Part shown: positions 46,923 through 60,408 of the stretch, in pieces | How the letters are laid out: every line of letters starts with the position of its first letter | How positions within the stretch are numbered: the first letter of the stretch is position 1 | Source of the DNA: Hermatobates lingyangjiaoensis | Lineage: Eukaryota > Arthropoda > Insecta > Hemiptera > Hermatobatidae | NCBI GenBank assembly: GCA_026182355.1 | Contig: JAPFBL010000068.1 | Location: 9,399,001-9,463,000, forward strand | DNA length: 64,000 nucleotides | Direction of reading: 5' to 3' | The notes under the pieces: model-generated | What the model was told of the DNA's origin: nothing | Database searches by the model: none | The model's input: the letters and a program-made list of their open reading frames with translations, nothing else | Program-made: the position numbers and the translations under genes

Positions 46923-49139
46923 TCAGTATATACATTTGGGGTTACTATTGGATTTTTTATTTAAGAAATAATAATGAATGTCTAAGAGATGAATTTGAGC
47001 AGGCTAAGGCAGAAGTTAACCGCAGTTAACTTCTTTAATTGAAGTATATAAATGAGAAAACTTTTGCAATTTGGCAAGAAATCCAGAATATTGTTAAAAA
47101 TATCGACAGAGTTGATAATAAGAATGTACATGACAAACTTTGATATTTTAACAATAACTTACAAGAGCTATACAGTTATAACAACTGGAATTGAGTTTTC
47201 AATTCTCAATTACTGTTATAAGGATTCCTTCATTACCAGAATGATTGCTTTCTTTCTGAGAATAATTGAAACTGGTTACCATATTTCAGAAGTGAAAGCA
47301 AATGCTTTACATTCAAAACACAACCAAAACATAATTTTTCAAACATTGATATTCAAAAATTTGTTTCTTTTATCAAATTTTTGGTAAGGATGTTTTATAA
47401 TTTCTTAAATTACAGCAGGTAATCCAATAGTCCAAGCAATTTTCTGTCTTTTTTAGTGTTAGTGGCTTTCAGGGTTATAACATCAAAATAAATTGATTTT
47501 TTTGTATATTTCTAATTATAGAGTTTATTTTTTGACAATATTTCATTGTTATAAAAATGGCCGTTTAGTATAAAAAATTGATTTCTCTAAAATCCTGAAA
47601 TGTATTATAATTCTTAGTTTTGTCCATATAATTCTGGTGAAAAGGTCTTCAGCTCTTTCTCTCAAAATATGTTATTCCTGGGTATAATTTCATTACAATC
47701 CATCAAATTGTTTGACAATTATTGTCCTAATAAACTTTTAGAGTCAATTATAGGCTAAAAATTATACATTTTTTAACCATAATTATCTTTTCAGCTGTTG
47801 AAAATTTCCACAAATTTGTCAGTCGATATAATATTAGATATAATATGCACTGTTACTATTATATATTAAATAATAATGCACTATTATCTATATATAATAT
47901 ATGCACTGTTAATATATTATATATTATTATATATAAATAATAGATTATCCAAATAATCCTATTATTTGTTTCATAATAATCTCAAAATTTCAAAACTTTA
48001 GAATTTATAGTTTAGAAGAAACAGAATGTTAAAAAATTTGAATCCCTCAAAATCTTGAAATCACCTTTTTATGATTACTATGGTCTTCTTATTAAAGTAT
48101 AAATGATACACTTTTATAAAATATTTAAATGCATATATATTATTTACAATTATTAAAATGTTTTATATATATATATATATACTTATATGTTTTAATGTTT
48201 TAGTATTATATGATTAATTTTCTTGTACTTACACCTATTGTCAAGCCCTTGGATCATTAATTTACTTATTCAAAGATATTGACAGCATTACAACACTTAT
48301 TAACCTGAAAATACGTTAAATATATATGTAGTTGTTTTAGAAGATTGTGGGGAGTTGGTCACACAATCCTCTAGAACAATTACTAACTACGTGAAACAGT
48401 ACAACCTATTGTAAAGATATATTTGCAAATATATTTACAAAATGTTGGGGTTCTCACAGTAGTACCTGAGACTGAAATGGTATCCAGTTATATCCATCGT
48501 ACTCTATGTGAAGACTAGGTCAATAAGAATTATTTAAAGATACGGCTATTATATGAAGGAAGTAATACTATAAAATCTAAATTGATTTTGCTTTAACTAA
48601 ATATTTCTTAGAGGGATTAGGTCGTTTAAGGCTTTTGGGCATTTTATTCAGTATTCGAGTATTTAACTGTTTTACTACTGCTCCAAAATTTAATTTAAAT
48701 AAATTGTGAATATACTTTGTAACTGGTTTAGGCCTTTACTCTGTTTTGATAATTATTATTCAAGATTAATGGGAGTTCCTCTTTTAAGACTAACTTCAAC
48801 CATTATATCATCAGAAATTTTCCAATCCTTGTGACTAACGATTACATCAACGTTTCTCAACAAGTAGTCTATGATCTTTCAATTTTTTTATACTTCTTCT
48901 TGCTTCTAATGAAGAATTGCTTATATTTGAATGAAAATCTCTTTAAGAGATTAGAATTCTATTATTTGCTACTGTAAAACAATTCTGGGTTATTGTAATA
49001 CTACATATAATAAAAAATCATATTGTAACATAACAATTATAAAACCATATCATATAATCATTTATGAGAAGAAAATGTTGTTTAAAATCACATTTTTTAA
49101 TAAAGTTACTTTGTCATAATTTAATATTATCCAAAAGCA
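46923..49139. other. AT-rich DNA with no supported gene
   Basis: Very AT-rich, with imperfect (TATA) palindromes at 47825-47945 and 48160-48182. The 111-codon frame at 47052-47387 (+) is Ile, Leu and Lys rich without a motif. Confidence 0.45.
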
Positions 49140-49383
49140 GTAGGACACATCTACGTAGCAGGGACCATATTTTGTGTAAAATAAGAATATCATCCACCAT
49201 ACTGTATGACTTGTTACTTGCTCCAAACCTTTTGGATCCACACCAACCCACCATCCACACATTAAGTGCATCATCAAAAATTCATAAAGGTATGACTTTG
49301 GGACTTCAAAAACTGCAAATCTGTCAAGAAGTCGAAATCAAATTTTTCATGATTGGTCTACTTTACTTATCTTAAAGTAAAAA
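49140..49383 (-). repeat. 5' fragment of the palindrome-ended element, old copy
   Basis: Right edge TTTTTCATGATTGGTCTACTTTACTTATCTTAAAGTAAAAA is a mutated reverse complement of the element start at 34321. CACACCAACCCACCATCCACAC is what remains of the C-rich block. The palindrome is no longer perfect. Confidence 0.55.
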
Positions 49384-50161
49384 CTACACAAAAAATAAGA
49401 AAAAACATATATATACATCATACAAAAATAAAAGTACCATAAAGGAAAGACGGAATTTACTTAAAATTTTAGTAAAGATAGTTAAAAAAATAATGACAGT
49501 GATAAAATAGAGAGGGTTGGAGAATATTAAAAGTTAAATAGAATCTAATTAAAAAAATTAACTATTTAAGAAAATAAAAACGAACCAACTTTTGTTATAT
49601 TATAAAGCTAAATATTCTAGACTGTGTTGATTGAAGGTTAAGATAAAATAAAAAAAATCGATATCTGTCCTTGTATAACTTTGAATGCTCTGAGAATTGG
49701 CATTAGTAGCAATGGGTGAGCCACTGCGCTTATTAACGAAGGACCTGTATTATTCATGCATTCAGTACATTTCACATGCTCTTTATAATTTCCTTCAGAA
49801 ACCTCTTATTAGTCTTTTATTTAACTGAAAATTTTTTTAAATATAATTTATGGGTGGGGCCAGCAGCTATACTTGTGTTTTCAGGATAGAGCTAATGTTG
49901 TAAATTATGCTGTTACTTCATTAAAATGCTGCCAATTTTTTTTGTTTAAGTAATTTTTTTTTGTATTTATCATTTTCTGTTTGTTAAAATAGATATTCTG
50001 ATGAAATGTTTCCCAATTTGTTGCTGTTTTTTGTTCTGTCTATTTAATATATAATTGGGTGTTTTCGCATTGTTGAGGACTATCTTTCTATCTGGTGTTC
50101 TAGATCATACGAAACAGAAAAGCTATTTATTCTGAACTTATTCAACTTATAAACCAAATAT
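49384..50161. other. AT-rich DNA, nothing recognised
   Basis: No gene, repeat family or RNA was identified. Confidence 0.5.
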
Positions 50162-50990
50162 ATTTCAAAGATCTCACATAACACATAAAATAACAATCAA
50201 TCATCAAACCACACTAAAAATGGGAAAACAAGGCTGTTTGTTTTCCCATTACTTATTGTGGTTTGATCATATTAATATATATAAAATCAAACCACAGTAA
50301 AAAATGGAAAAACAAGACTATTATCTTTCAACTGTAACAAGCGGTCTTCGTCAGAGACAAAAACCCAACTGAACACTAGATGCAGAAAACATCTGGTGAG
50401 GGGTTGAGAAGAGTGGGAGGGAAGAGTGGTATTTTAAAAGGGTAATAGCGCAGGAAAGGAGTAATGTCCAGAAAGGGATATTTGGGGAAACAAAGGAGTA
50501 CTGTAAGAAAATCATCATATTGATATGAAAGGAGCTAAATTTATTACCTACGAAAATCAATGTTGTTAAGAAGTATTATTAAATCGTCTCTAATTAAATT
50601 TAATAGATCAAATATTATAAACATTAGTAGGTCTCTTCAAACTTTATTCTTTCGTTACGAGGGCAATAGCCTCTTCTAAGGGGGTTGACAGCTAGGGGAT
50701 AGTTTTTTACTCTTTCTTACAGTACTCCTTTGTTTCCCCAAACGTCCCTTTCTGGACATTAGTCCTTTTCTACGCTTTCACCCTTTTAAAGTACCACTCT
50801 TCCCTCCCACTCTTCTCAACCCCTCATCAGATGTTTTCTGCATCTAGTGTTTCAGTTGGGTTTTTGACTCTGACGAAGACTGGTTATTACGGTTGAACGA
50901 TCTTAGTCTTGTTTTCCCATTTTCATATTGTGGTTTGATCATTGATTGTTACGAGTATTTTATGTGTTTACGTGAAACCTTTAAATATAT
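50162..50990. repeat. Large composite foldback element
   Basis: Outer arms about 50284-50515 and 50713-50939 are reverse complements of roughly 230 bp with scattered mismatches, around a 200-bp centre (50516-50712). The outer 80 bp of each arm is the foldback family seen at 18.8 and 28.1 kb. The inner 150 bp (GCAGAAAACATCTGGTGAGG and on) occurs only here in this window. A second, small hairpin of the same family lies at 50195-50272. The left end at 50168-50200 has the CACATAACACATAAAATAAC version of the family terminus. It looks like a full-length member, of which the others are short derivatives. Confidence 0.88.
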
Positions 50991-52119
50991 ATATATATAT
51001 TATTACAGATGGTGTCCAATAGGAATAGAGTATATGTTTAACTTAGTGTATAGAAGAAACTTCAATGACATGGTTGTTTATAACTTTTGGAAGTTGAATA
51101 GATTTTTGGAAATCCTGGGATTCCTATTTATTGGGAAGCTCAGTGGTATTGAAGGAAAGGTAAAGCTAAATAGTGTTCAGTTTGAATAGTTTAATAATAA
51201 CTAAATTATGGATAATTGGAACTTTGGCAATTTTAATCAATATTTTGAATCATGAAGAGGAAATGATTTTCGGGTTTGATAGAAATCACTCCATTTCCTT
51301 CTAAATCAGTCCAATGTGTAGTGTTGATTACAAAAATGTTTCGTTCGCAACATACCTAATCAAAGCTATTTCCCAAACACTTCCTATATATTTGAATTCC
51401 AATTTTGAAGCGCTCAGTTTTGTTAGTGGCATTTATTAGAAAATAAAACTTACTTTACACATTTTAGGCTGATATTAAAGGTTCAAACTTAGTCAATATT
51501 ATTTAATGTTACTTTTCTGTGTTAATGTTTCTGTTAAAATATTCAGTGTGTAAAAAATTGTAAGTAAAAAGGTACTATTATTTTTGCTTGTTACTTTTAA
51601 CAAAAAATCTTTACACAATAGTAACCTTTACTACAATAAGTTATACATATATACCTACAGCTTATAGAATTTCATGAGTATGACCATACGCTTTCTTCAA
51701 AGTTATTAATAACATTGAATTGTGAAATGAAAACTAGATTTCTGTTAAAAAAAGAATTGTGTTTCCTGTTTTACAAGCTGGGACTCCCCAGTCCTGGCAA
51801 CGAGGACATCGAAATATAGTAGTGAGTTCAGTGATTTCTTTTCTATGTGTTATTTTGAAAATTCTAGTTTAATATATATATATATATATATATAGTCCAG
51901 GCCTTTTTAAATTAGATGAATTTCTAATTGAAGGAATTATCAAACAAATCAAGACTATTTCAACAGTTATAGGGAAAAATACTGTCAATGATGCCAATCT
52001 TACTCCTTCTTTAAATCAAAATTCATAACCTGCTTACAACTTGTATTCACTTGCTCTCTGACGACGTGAAAACGAAAGGCCTTAGAGCGACTATCTTCTC
52101 TAATTTGTGGTGAGTTACC

Positions 52120-52156
<37 letters not shown>

Positions 52157-53139
52157 ATTCAACTGTATATTAAAATAAAAACAAATGTAGTTTTATAGTT
52201 TATTTTATTTATGCACATAGTATGTGAACATTTGTTCATTTATATTACCTTTAAATAGATAAATTATACATATATACTGGTTGATTCAAGTATTTTCAAA
52301 TTTGTCTCAACCTTGTGAAATTCATATGCTGCAAAAATCCTTTACTATGTGAAACACATTATTGTCGTTTTATAACAATTTGTTGCTTACACTGTTATAG
52401 TTCATGAAAATCTTGTTTCAGTAATAGTTGTGCTTTTACAATTCAGTTTTTTTAGCTATCATTAGAATAGGTTTGGCATTTTAAAAATGTCAAATAGCAT
52501 AGGAAGTATTCAAAAACTATTGTTAATACATTCTATACCATTCAGTGAGTGGTACTATGACTCTAAAGAGGAAGCTGTCTTAATGTATTTCTTTCGTCTA
52601 CTGTATTGTTGCCCTACCAAAATATTTGGAAACATCGCTGATAAACTATTGAGAATATGAAATCTATCTCAACATGGGAAGAAAAATTATTTCAAAGGAC
52701 TGAAGATGTTCATTTGTGAGTGATGTGCAACATGCCTTATTTCTTACTGACTTGCAAGTCTCTTCCTTAAGAGCTGAATATTGCTTCGCATAAATAAAGT
52801 ACTTGATATTCACATTGAAACACTTATAGAAGTTAACGCAGTCTTATTCTTGCCTGTGCACTATTACACTGTTCGACCTGGACCACTCTATACTTCTAAA
52901 GTATACGTGGGTGACTTTCTGTGAAGAACTTATTATTAACTCTTAGTGACTAATCTATGATATAATTTCTACAAGTGCAAAATAATATCTTGGTAAGATT
53001 GATCACTTATAACTGAAAACATCGTTTTTTTTTAGAAAAAAATAAATGTAAAAGTTATTGAATAAAAACAAATCGCATATTTTGAAAACCTATTAAAGCA
53101 ATTGAAGTTAAAGAAAGTGGGTGCCAGTTTGATGTAATT
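50991..53139. other. AT-rich DNA with short microsatellites
   Basis: (AT)n runs at 51870-51894 and 52123-52154. The 98-codon frame at 50893-51189 starts inside the foldback arm and shows no domain. Nothing else was recognised. Confidence 0.45.
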
Positions 53140-53325
53140 GGGATATTACTTAGTAAGGCCGATAGCATCTCTATAATGTCGAAATGGGCGAAGCGTGGCC
53201 GTGAGGTTTCCGACCGCAGATGGTAACTTTGTGCATAAATCGATGCAGGAGCAATGAGTTTCCCATTAGGCGTGCTCTTGACTCCCCATCACGGCGTTTT
53301 CATGAAACCAACTTGCTTCCCACCC
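53060..53325 (-). other. GC-richer island with an open frame, unidentified
   Basis: 53160-53310 has clearly higher G+C than the surrounding kilobases. On the minus strand one frame stays open for about 76 codons after an in-frame TGA near 53288, reading WGVKSTPNGKLIAPASIYAQ, then SYHLRSETSRPRFAHFDIIE, to TAA near 53060. Its amino-acid mix is protein-like. I recognise no family. It could be an exon, a transposon scrap or an RNA gene relic. Confidence 0.3.
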
Positions 53326-55714
53326 TAATTTATTACTAAATAATGAAATTAAACTGCTTCAATCTCCTTCTGGCATTAATATTTTTCTTTTATAACTTTG
53401 CCAGTGGAAATACAGTCTGACGAAATCTAATTCAAAACTTGGTAAATATTCCTGGAATACTAACATTCCACCGCCTTTTATTGTCTAATTACATAATAAA
53501 AATGGGTTTATTTTTAGTTAACTATAAACAATTATGCAATTTTATTTATTTAAATATTATGATTCTATTTTCAAAAACTTATTTTCTAGCATTTATTGAC
53601 TTGTTTTTTATGTGATCATTTTAGAATTGTAACTTTTATTGTTATTTTAAATTCATGATTAATTAATTTGTCTATACTGTATAACACTATTTTTGACACA
53701 TTATTATTTTTTTTAATTTGTTTGAATCAAAAAAAGGTGAAATAAATAATTATTTATAACTTCTTTTAATTACAATAAAAAAATAACTCAAAACAACATA
53801 TATATTTAATGTTTATAAAATTTTTCATAAAACATTAAAGAAAAAGAAATTGAATAACAATTAATTGTACTGACTCATAATTAATCTTTCCACATGTCTG
53901 GTCTACTCATATCTTTTAGAAAACTCCGGAAGAAATATTCTGGTCTAGAATATTATAAGTAACTTTGAAAATATTAATTTTGAGATTTCGACGGTTTTAT
54001 ACACTTTGAAATTACTGAATTATTATTCTGATAAGATGGTCCGTTCAGATATATCACTCTGAATGCCACGCGTGATGATGAAAATTTCTTTGTTGATAGT
54101 CATTTTGAAGTTGTTATACAGATGATTCTCTTAGTTGACATACTGGTTGTATAGGTTTTTATACCAGAAATTATTGGAATATTACAATTTGAATGCCAAA
54201 TACAGAACAGCAGGTGCATGATAAAGAATATATGCTTTGACGCTCCATGCATTTCCAAAATATTTTGAAGCTAAATATAATTTATAACGTAGCATTGAGA
54301 GACGAATGCTTTTTTACTTCTTCTTCTTAGCTGCAATACTGACTGCATGTTAAAATCGCTTCAATGAAACAGATATCACTTCTACCTGACATCGTAAGTA
54401 GACATGGGCATCGAGTTTTGAGTGCAGATATTCCTGTAATTACAATGTTTTTAAAATTAATTTATACTTCTAATTAATTTTATAAATTACCTTATAAGGT
54501 ATTAATTTATATTAATTACCTTAAACGCAATGCATATACGTTTTAAATATAAAACTATACAAAATAATTAACTTTTCCCAATATTTATTCATAATCACAT
54601 TTCTAATTTTTGCTATAAATTTTTGAAAAGTTTCTGTGATACAAAATGGTTTAGCCATTCCAGAAAGTGATTCTTTTGGAATGGATTTTGTGTTTTCCAG
54701 AGGTGCTATTCAAGATATTTGCTTACTATATCATGATAGCAGCCAAAACTTGGGTCGAGTTAAAAAAGGCAAACAGTAAACGTAAATTTACATTATGTCA
54801 AATAATAGTTTTACCAATATGGAACTAAATTAAGTAATAAAAATCAAGTGTCTTCCGCATCTCGAGAAAAAATATTTTTGTCTGTAAAGAAGACCGTTTC
54901 TTTTATCATTTTCAATTATATCAATTATTAAATATCTGGAGGTTAGACGGTAACCTTAAATAAAGTGTGTTTCCAAATGCGTCGTTCAGATAGTTTTTCT
55001 TTCTAATATTCATCGTAAACCGTTATATTCGTTTCCAACGCTTTAATATTCATTGTGTAAGCATATATTTAGACATTTTAGTTTTCAGAGTTTCATTTAT
55101 GTATTTAAAAACTATCTAAACCACATATAGTTTATAATATCCAAAATAGTTAAAATAGGACTGCTAATAATTTAACTGGAAAATATAGCTGGCAAAAGCT
55201 ATGAAAGGAATTTTGGAGATAAGAAATAATAAAAGAAATGTCATTTTTTGAATGAATAAGGGCAGATTCAATATTAATCATCCCGGGCAAATAATTCATT
55301 TCTTCAGAGATCTACGGAGGTTATCATGTAGCTTTCGAACAAAAAAGCTTCCACTTTTTATGAAGCCATACTACAGCATAGAATATGGGCCATCCAAAGT
55401 GGTGTATTCAGTATTTGTTCTGAGAGAACGACATTGATGAAGTGACATAATCATTCAGAGTCAACGCTGGCTATCACTCAATTATCGACTTCTGTGCTAG
55501 CATTTGTATAAACTTTTTATTGAAACTATACAAAAATTATTTGAAGACTCTAAGTCTCACAATTGCGGAAACAATATCAAATAAAGTATTTCACATTTAA
55601 TAGTAAATTCACTATTATATATAGAATTATAAACCTATGTAAAAAAATTATCTATTAAAGCAATAACATGTAAATTTGTATGTAACTATTTGGTATTTTT
55701 TTAACTATTCCTAT
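53326..55714. other. AT-rich DNA with no supported gene
   Basis: Nothing recognised. The 61-codon frame at 55252-55437 has no motif. Confidence 0.45.
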
Positions 55715-55717
55715 TAT

Positions 55718-55772
<55 letters not shown>
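55715..55772. repeat. (CA)n and (AT)n microsatellite
   Basis: CA run then AT run. It directly precedes the Penelope scrap. Confidence 0.9.
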
Positions 55773-55773
<1 letters not shown>

Positions 55774-55811
55774 ATATGTATCTAATGGGCATATTCACTA
55801 GAAATATGCTA

Positions 55812-55994
55812 GTAGAGGGAACCTCAGTTTTGGCTGAGAACAGTGATCGAGGCAGACTACAAATACTAGAGGCTTTATTAATCAGAGATTTGTGCCCCGC
55901 GCTGAACTCTCAAATCAGTGACATGTTCGTCATCCCGAGTTCTAGGACCTTCGAACCTAGAATAAAATTTGTTCGGAACTCTCCCATGTTGTGA
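55812..55994 (+). pseudogene. Penelope-like element endonuclease C-terminus
   Basis: The frame reads VEGTSVLAENSDRGRLQILE, then ALLIRDLCPALNSQISDMFV, ending at TGA 55994. The block R-x-x-L-x-I-L-E-A-L-L-I-x-x-x-x-P-x-L-N-x-Q is the characteristic end of the GIY-YIG endonuclease in Penelope-like retroelements. It holds the Glu that closes the active site and the terminal Asn/Gln. The ATG at 55776 lies in microsatellite-derived sequence and is not the real start. Reverse transcriptase and the first half of the nuclease are absent, so the copy is strongly 5'-truncated. Confidence 0.75.
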
Positions 55995-56233
55995 CCTGTC
56001 GAAGGCGAGAAGTGCTGGGGTGATTCAACTGTCTAACGCGTGGGTGCGCGCATGTAGCGCTGCTTTGACAGTTAAACGCTGCCACTATTTGAACTGTGAT
56101 AATTTAGTTTGTTGTTAATTTTTGGTTTATGTTTTAATTGTTTCGTTTTATTGTTTACTGTTTACCTGATGATGGCCAATGTGGCCGAAAGCTTGTTTCC
56201 CTTTAGTTTTTTAACCCAGTTTCTGTTTGTGTA
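55995..56233 (+). mobile_element. Penelope-like element 3' untranslated end
   Basis: Continues directly from the endonuclease stop. It has a GC-rich part (GCGTGGGTGCGCGCATGTAGC), a T-rich part, then CCTGATGATGGCCAATGTGG followed by CCGAAAGCTTG, a hairpin word common near retroelement 3' ends. The exact end is not visible. Confidence 0.5.
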
Positions 56234-56409
56234 GTGTCAAATATAGTTTGTTTCATTAGTTTTCTTCAAGATTGTTTTCCTATTCTTGTTATGGAATTAG
56301 GTAGATTAATTTTTGAGCTACCAGTGAATTACAAGAAAATAATAAGGCAAATAGAACATCTTTCTAGAAAGATTATTAATACTGAAGCCGCTGTGCTTTT
56401 TAACAACAC

Positions 56410-56437
56410 TTATATATATATATATATATATATATAA
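56410..56437. repeat. (AT)n microsatellite
   Basis: Pure AT run. Confidence 0.9.
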
Positions 56438-56654
56438 CTAATAGTACATATAACATTTCTTGGACATATTCAAAAACGAATCAATGTATTTGGATAACCT
56501 AACTACCGAGACTAAATTCAATGTATTCTTACTATTGCATATCCGTACATTCTGTATGTAATGTGAAGCACGCAGTATACCAATATATTAGCTTTGCTAC
56601 AATTTTTTAAATAATCTAACTAAATCAAAAGGGATCTCTCACTTTTTCTCTGTT

Positions 56655-56790
56655 TGACACACACACACACACAAAAGGAATTTTTCATAAAGGGAAAAGA
56701 GAAAGGATTTTTTGTACCATTCGTTACTGTGGTTTGAACATTGATTTTGTTTCACGTGTTTATTGTGAAATCTTGTTATAGATATACACG
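56655..56790. repeat. Foldback repeat family, right-end fragment
   Basis: Contains a (CA)n, GGGAAAAGAG, CATTCGTTACTGTGGTTTGA and ATTTTGTTTCACGTGTTTATTGTGAAATC, the family's right terminus. The arms are gone. Confidence 0.7.
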
Positions 56791-59512
56791 CACATTAAAG
56801 CCCAATTTTGCCCAATTATAAAGTGTATATCAAAAATATATCAAACTACTTTTCTTGTGATTTTACATTACTAATATCAGAATTAAGCATGTAAATAACA
56901 GACCTTGTTATTACTTTTTGCGTCTAGAAAAAAAAATAGGTAAAACATAATAATAAACAATCCCATAAAACTCCCAATTAGATTTCGTTTACTAAACAAG
57001 ATATAGTCACTGATAAAAAAACTTGCACAAATTATTCGTAAAAATGCAGAAGCTTTTATTTTTCGTGCTTTCCGATTAAACCTTTCTTACATTTTACTTA
57101 ATTATTCAATAACATGTTTCTACACGCTAGGTTGCTAATAGTGATTAAATATCCAGATAAAGTTCGTTCCACAATTACATGAATGAATAACAAGCAAGGT
57201 TAGCAAGGTTTTCCCCCTGGTTTAACTTAATAATGCCGAACCTGTCTGAAAGCTTTTAATCTTCTTACCTTTCATTTCAGGAACATTTCATTGCATTTGA
57301 AATGAGTTCAATATTTTCTGTGTTTTCCAGCTTTCAAGATATAAGTCACATCTGTTACTAAATTAAACAATAAATTATTAATCAGATTTGGACAATGAAT
57401 TAATAGAACACATAAATGCTTTAGGTATTCTTTAGAATTAATAAGTAAATTGTTACAAATTTTTAAAATAATTCAATATAACAATAGGCACATTATACCA
57501 TAAATGTACTACAAACATTTTTAGGTTTGAGCTTAAATGGGGCGAGTTTTAGAATGATAATAATTGACAGCCGAAGTTTACCCAACCTTTGGAGTTCAAA
57601 CTTCTTTTATGACTCTTTTATTAAAGTTGAAAACAGAACTTATTATCCCTTCTGAGGATTGTTACTAGCTTTAAACTTTACTGCTTTTTCTGAGGTCTCT
57701 AGCTAAATGATTTCATAAGTCAGTAACCTCCAAAGCAGAATACACATCCTGTAATGGACCAACACCATATTTTGAGTTATGTATTATTATTATAGATTAC
57801 TCAGTTATATATAAGATCCGTGACATTTCACAATTATTGAAGAATGATTGAGTTTGTAAAAGTGATCTGTTGCTTGCTAATATTAGTGTCATTGCTATTT
57901 AGTCAAAGATGCAAGCAACACCTTATCTATTGCAACATACAGTTTCTGATATTATTCTGAGTAGATACAAAATGAATGAGATAGTATCAGTTCTTCAATC
58001 GTTTAAACATATTCTTTGAGGTACTGAAGTAAACATAAATTATTAAACAATGAAGTTTGTTGTTTGCTAAAATATTTTAAACATAATGATCACATCTTTC
58101 CTCTTTTGAAACTGCCAATATATTTAAAAGAGATTTATAACAATGTTCCATATAATCAAAGGTTTTACGATTTACAATTGAAAGGTAGCATTTTGTTTTA
58201 TTCAAATTGATATGATTCTAATATCAATTATAATCTATTCTATTAATAATCTATTAATAATTAATTCTAATTATCATCTATTCTAATAATATGATCATTT
58301 AACATGATTGTTAGCGAATGCATTAAAGTTTTGGTGGTCTACTTGCGTACCGGACAGTGTTTCTCTACAATGTTTTAGGAATGTAAAAATCCTAAAAAAT
58401 AGAATATTGTTGTATGTAACACTTCATCAAGAGCAGTGACGTATTGCAAAAGGATAATATTTTCCTTTCGAAGGATAATAGTTTTAGCTATTCTTCTAAA
58501 GAGCTGCAAAGGTTTTTGCGTTACTTCCCTGTTGTAGTATGAACAGTACAACAGGTACTTAATTTCTTAAGTAGGAAATTATATCTAACAGATCACCACA
58601 ACCAAACTGGTTCTTTTAACACTATTCTTAGGTCGTACCGAGTTTATTCAAACACTAAAACTCTAATAATTCAGTTTCTAATAATCCAAATTTAATATGG
58701 CATCACTAATTACGTCTCAATGGTAATTGTAAACATTTTTTTCCTTTGTCAATAAGTATCAAGAAAAAGTTAAACTTGCTTAATGAAAACGATACAGTGG
58801 AAATTACGAAGGTATTACTATTAATGAATAATTTGGTCCGCAAATTAGAGTGGCAAAAGATACTGGTTAAATGTATCGAGGGAATATAGCGTGCCAAATG
58901 AAAAGTTCACTTGGTAAAGAGCATTTTGATAAGAACAATAACCTTGATAAGTGTTATTTTCTTTATTAAAGAACTAATAACAGTGGACTAAATTTGTAAA
59001 AGTATGAAAAACTGCAATAAAAATTACTAGGGAATATAAAATATGGAATATGGACCGTCATTGTTTTTTCTTCAAACGTAAACATTTTAATGATAGAATT
59101 TTGTTATTATGTATGATATGTGGATGTTTTAACAGACATGTTATATTAGTTATTATATATTATGTTATTAGTTAGTAATCTAGAATAAGGTAAATGACAA
59201 TATACGTATACGGGGCAGATACAATTTATTACGGTTTTATAAAAATTCGAGAATTCCTTGTTTCTGAATATTTATAACATTACTGAAATTAATCCCACAA
59301 CAACTGTAATCAAAATAATTTAATTGAAAAAATCATTTAATAATTATTACTAAGAGGCAACGACCAAAATGGTTTGGTTCAGAGCAACATTAATAAAGAT
59401 TAATTGTTAATATTCCTACGTTCTTCTCGACGGTAAAATATAGTTCCTTATACATACTTCGAAGTAACATTGGTATCGTCTATAAGATCAGATCTTTAAC
59501 CATCATGTCATT
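56791..59512. other. AT-rich DNA with no supported gene
   Basis: No gene, repeat family or RNA gene recognised. Confidence 0.5.
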
Positions 59513-60408
59513 AAAAATAATTTCATTAATTTTAAGTTAATCCTAGAAATTTATGATCTCGTAAAAAAGACTTCGATCTTTCAAGAATATTGTGAATATT
59601 TTGTTTGTTTGTTCAGTATTGTAATTAATTGAAATTAAATACCTGACATACAGTTATGTTGTTCTAAATTTTTTCACCTCAATACTTATTTACGAAGTGG
59701 CAGTCATCAATTGCTTTTTATTATGCTGAACGAGTGTTTTCATGCCATTAGAAAGTAATATGTTTATTTTGCTAAAACAATATGCTAATTTACTGTATCA
59801 ACGTGTTAAATTAACATTGAACCATCTATGTGCAACAATTTTTCCATCTATTTTATACTAACATTATTCAAAAATATTTGTTTAGTTCACTTGAATAAAC
59901 TCAACTTCTTGAATAAACTCAATCAAAATGTCACATATTTTCATAACATTAAAAAATTGCTACATTTAATGTAAACAATAACAGGTTATTTATATTAAGA
60001 GCTTAGTTGAGTCAATTGAATCAATCAATTAATGCTTCATGAATTAACTTATTGTTACGATTATGGTTAGAAATATAATAAATTAACTGATACAAATAAC
60101 ATCAGTATCAGTGCTTTTACTAACCTTTGGAGTCCTCGAGCCCTCGAAAATCTAAATAATTTTACCAGGGCTTTTAAATTAAAACACTCGTTCAGCATAA
60201 TAAAAAGCAATTGATGACTGCCACTTTGCAAATAAGTATTGAGGTGAAAAAATTTAGAACAACATAACTGTATATCAGGTATTTAATTTCAATTAATTTT
60301 TAATACTGAACAAACAAACAAAATATTCACAATATTCTTGAATGATCGAAGTCTTTTTTACGAGATCATAAATTTCTAGGATTAACTTAAATTGATGAAA
60401 TTATTTTT
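59513..60408. repeat. 896-bp element with ~228-bp inverted arms
   Basis: Arms 59513-59740 and 60181-60408 are near-identical reverse complements (for example GAACGAGTGTTTT against AAAACACTCGTTC at the inner edges, AAAATAATTTCATTAATTTT against AAATTGATGAAATTATTTTT at the outer). The 440-bp centre is AT-rich with no long frame. It has the form of a foldback or MITE-type DNA element. The family was not seen elsewhere in the window. Confidence 0.93.

Noticed and set aside
47052..47387. 111-codon plus frame
   Set aside because: Low-complexity Ile, Leu, Lys and Phe composition typical of translated AT-rich DNA.
56166..56200. Hammerhead ribozyme in the Penelope 3' region (CTGATGA ... GGCC ... GGCC GAAA)
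   Set aside because: Core words are present and stem II can pair, but an unpaired U follows CUGAUGA, and I could not find a stem III or a closing cleavage site. It is kept as a note only. A covariance-model search would decide.
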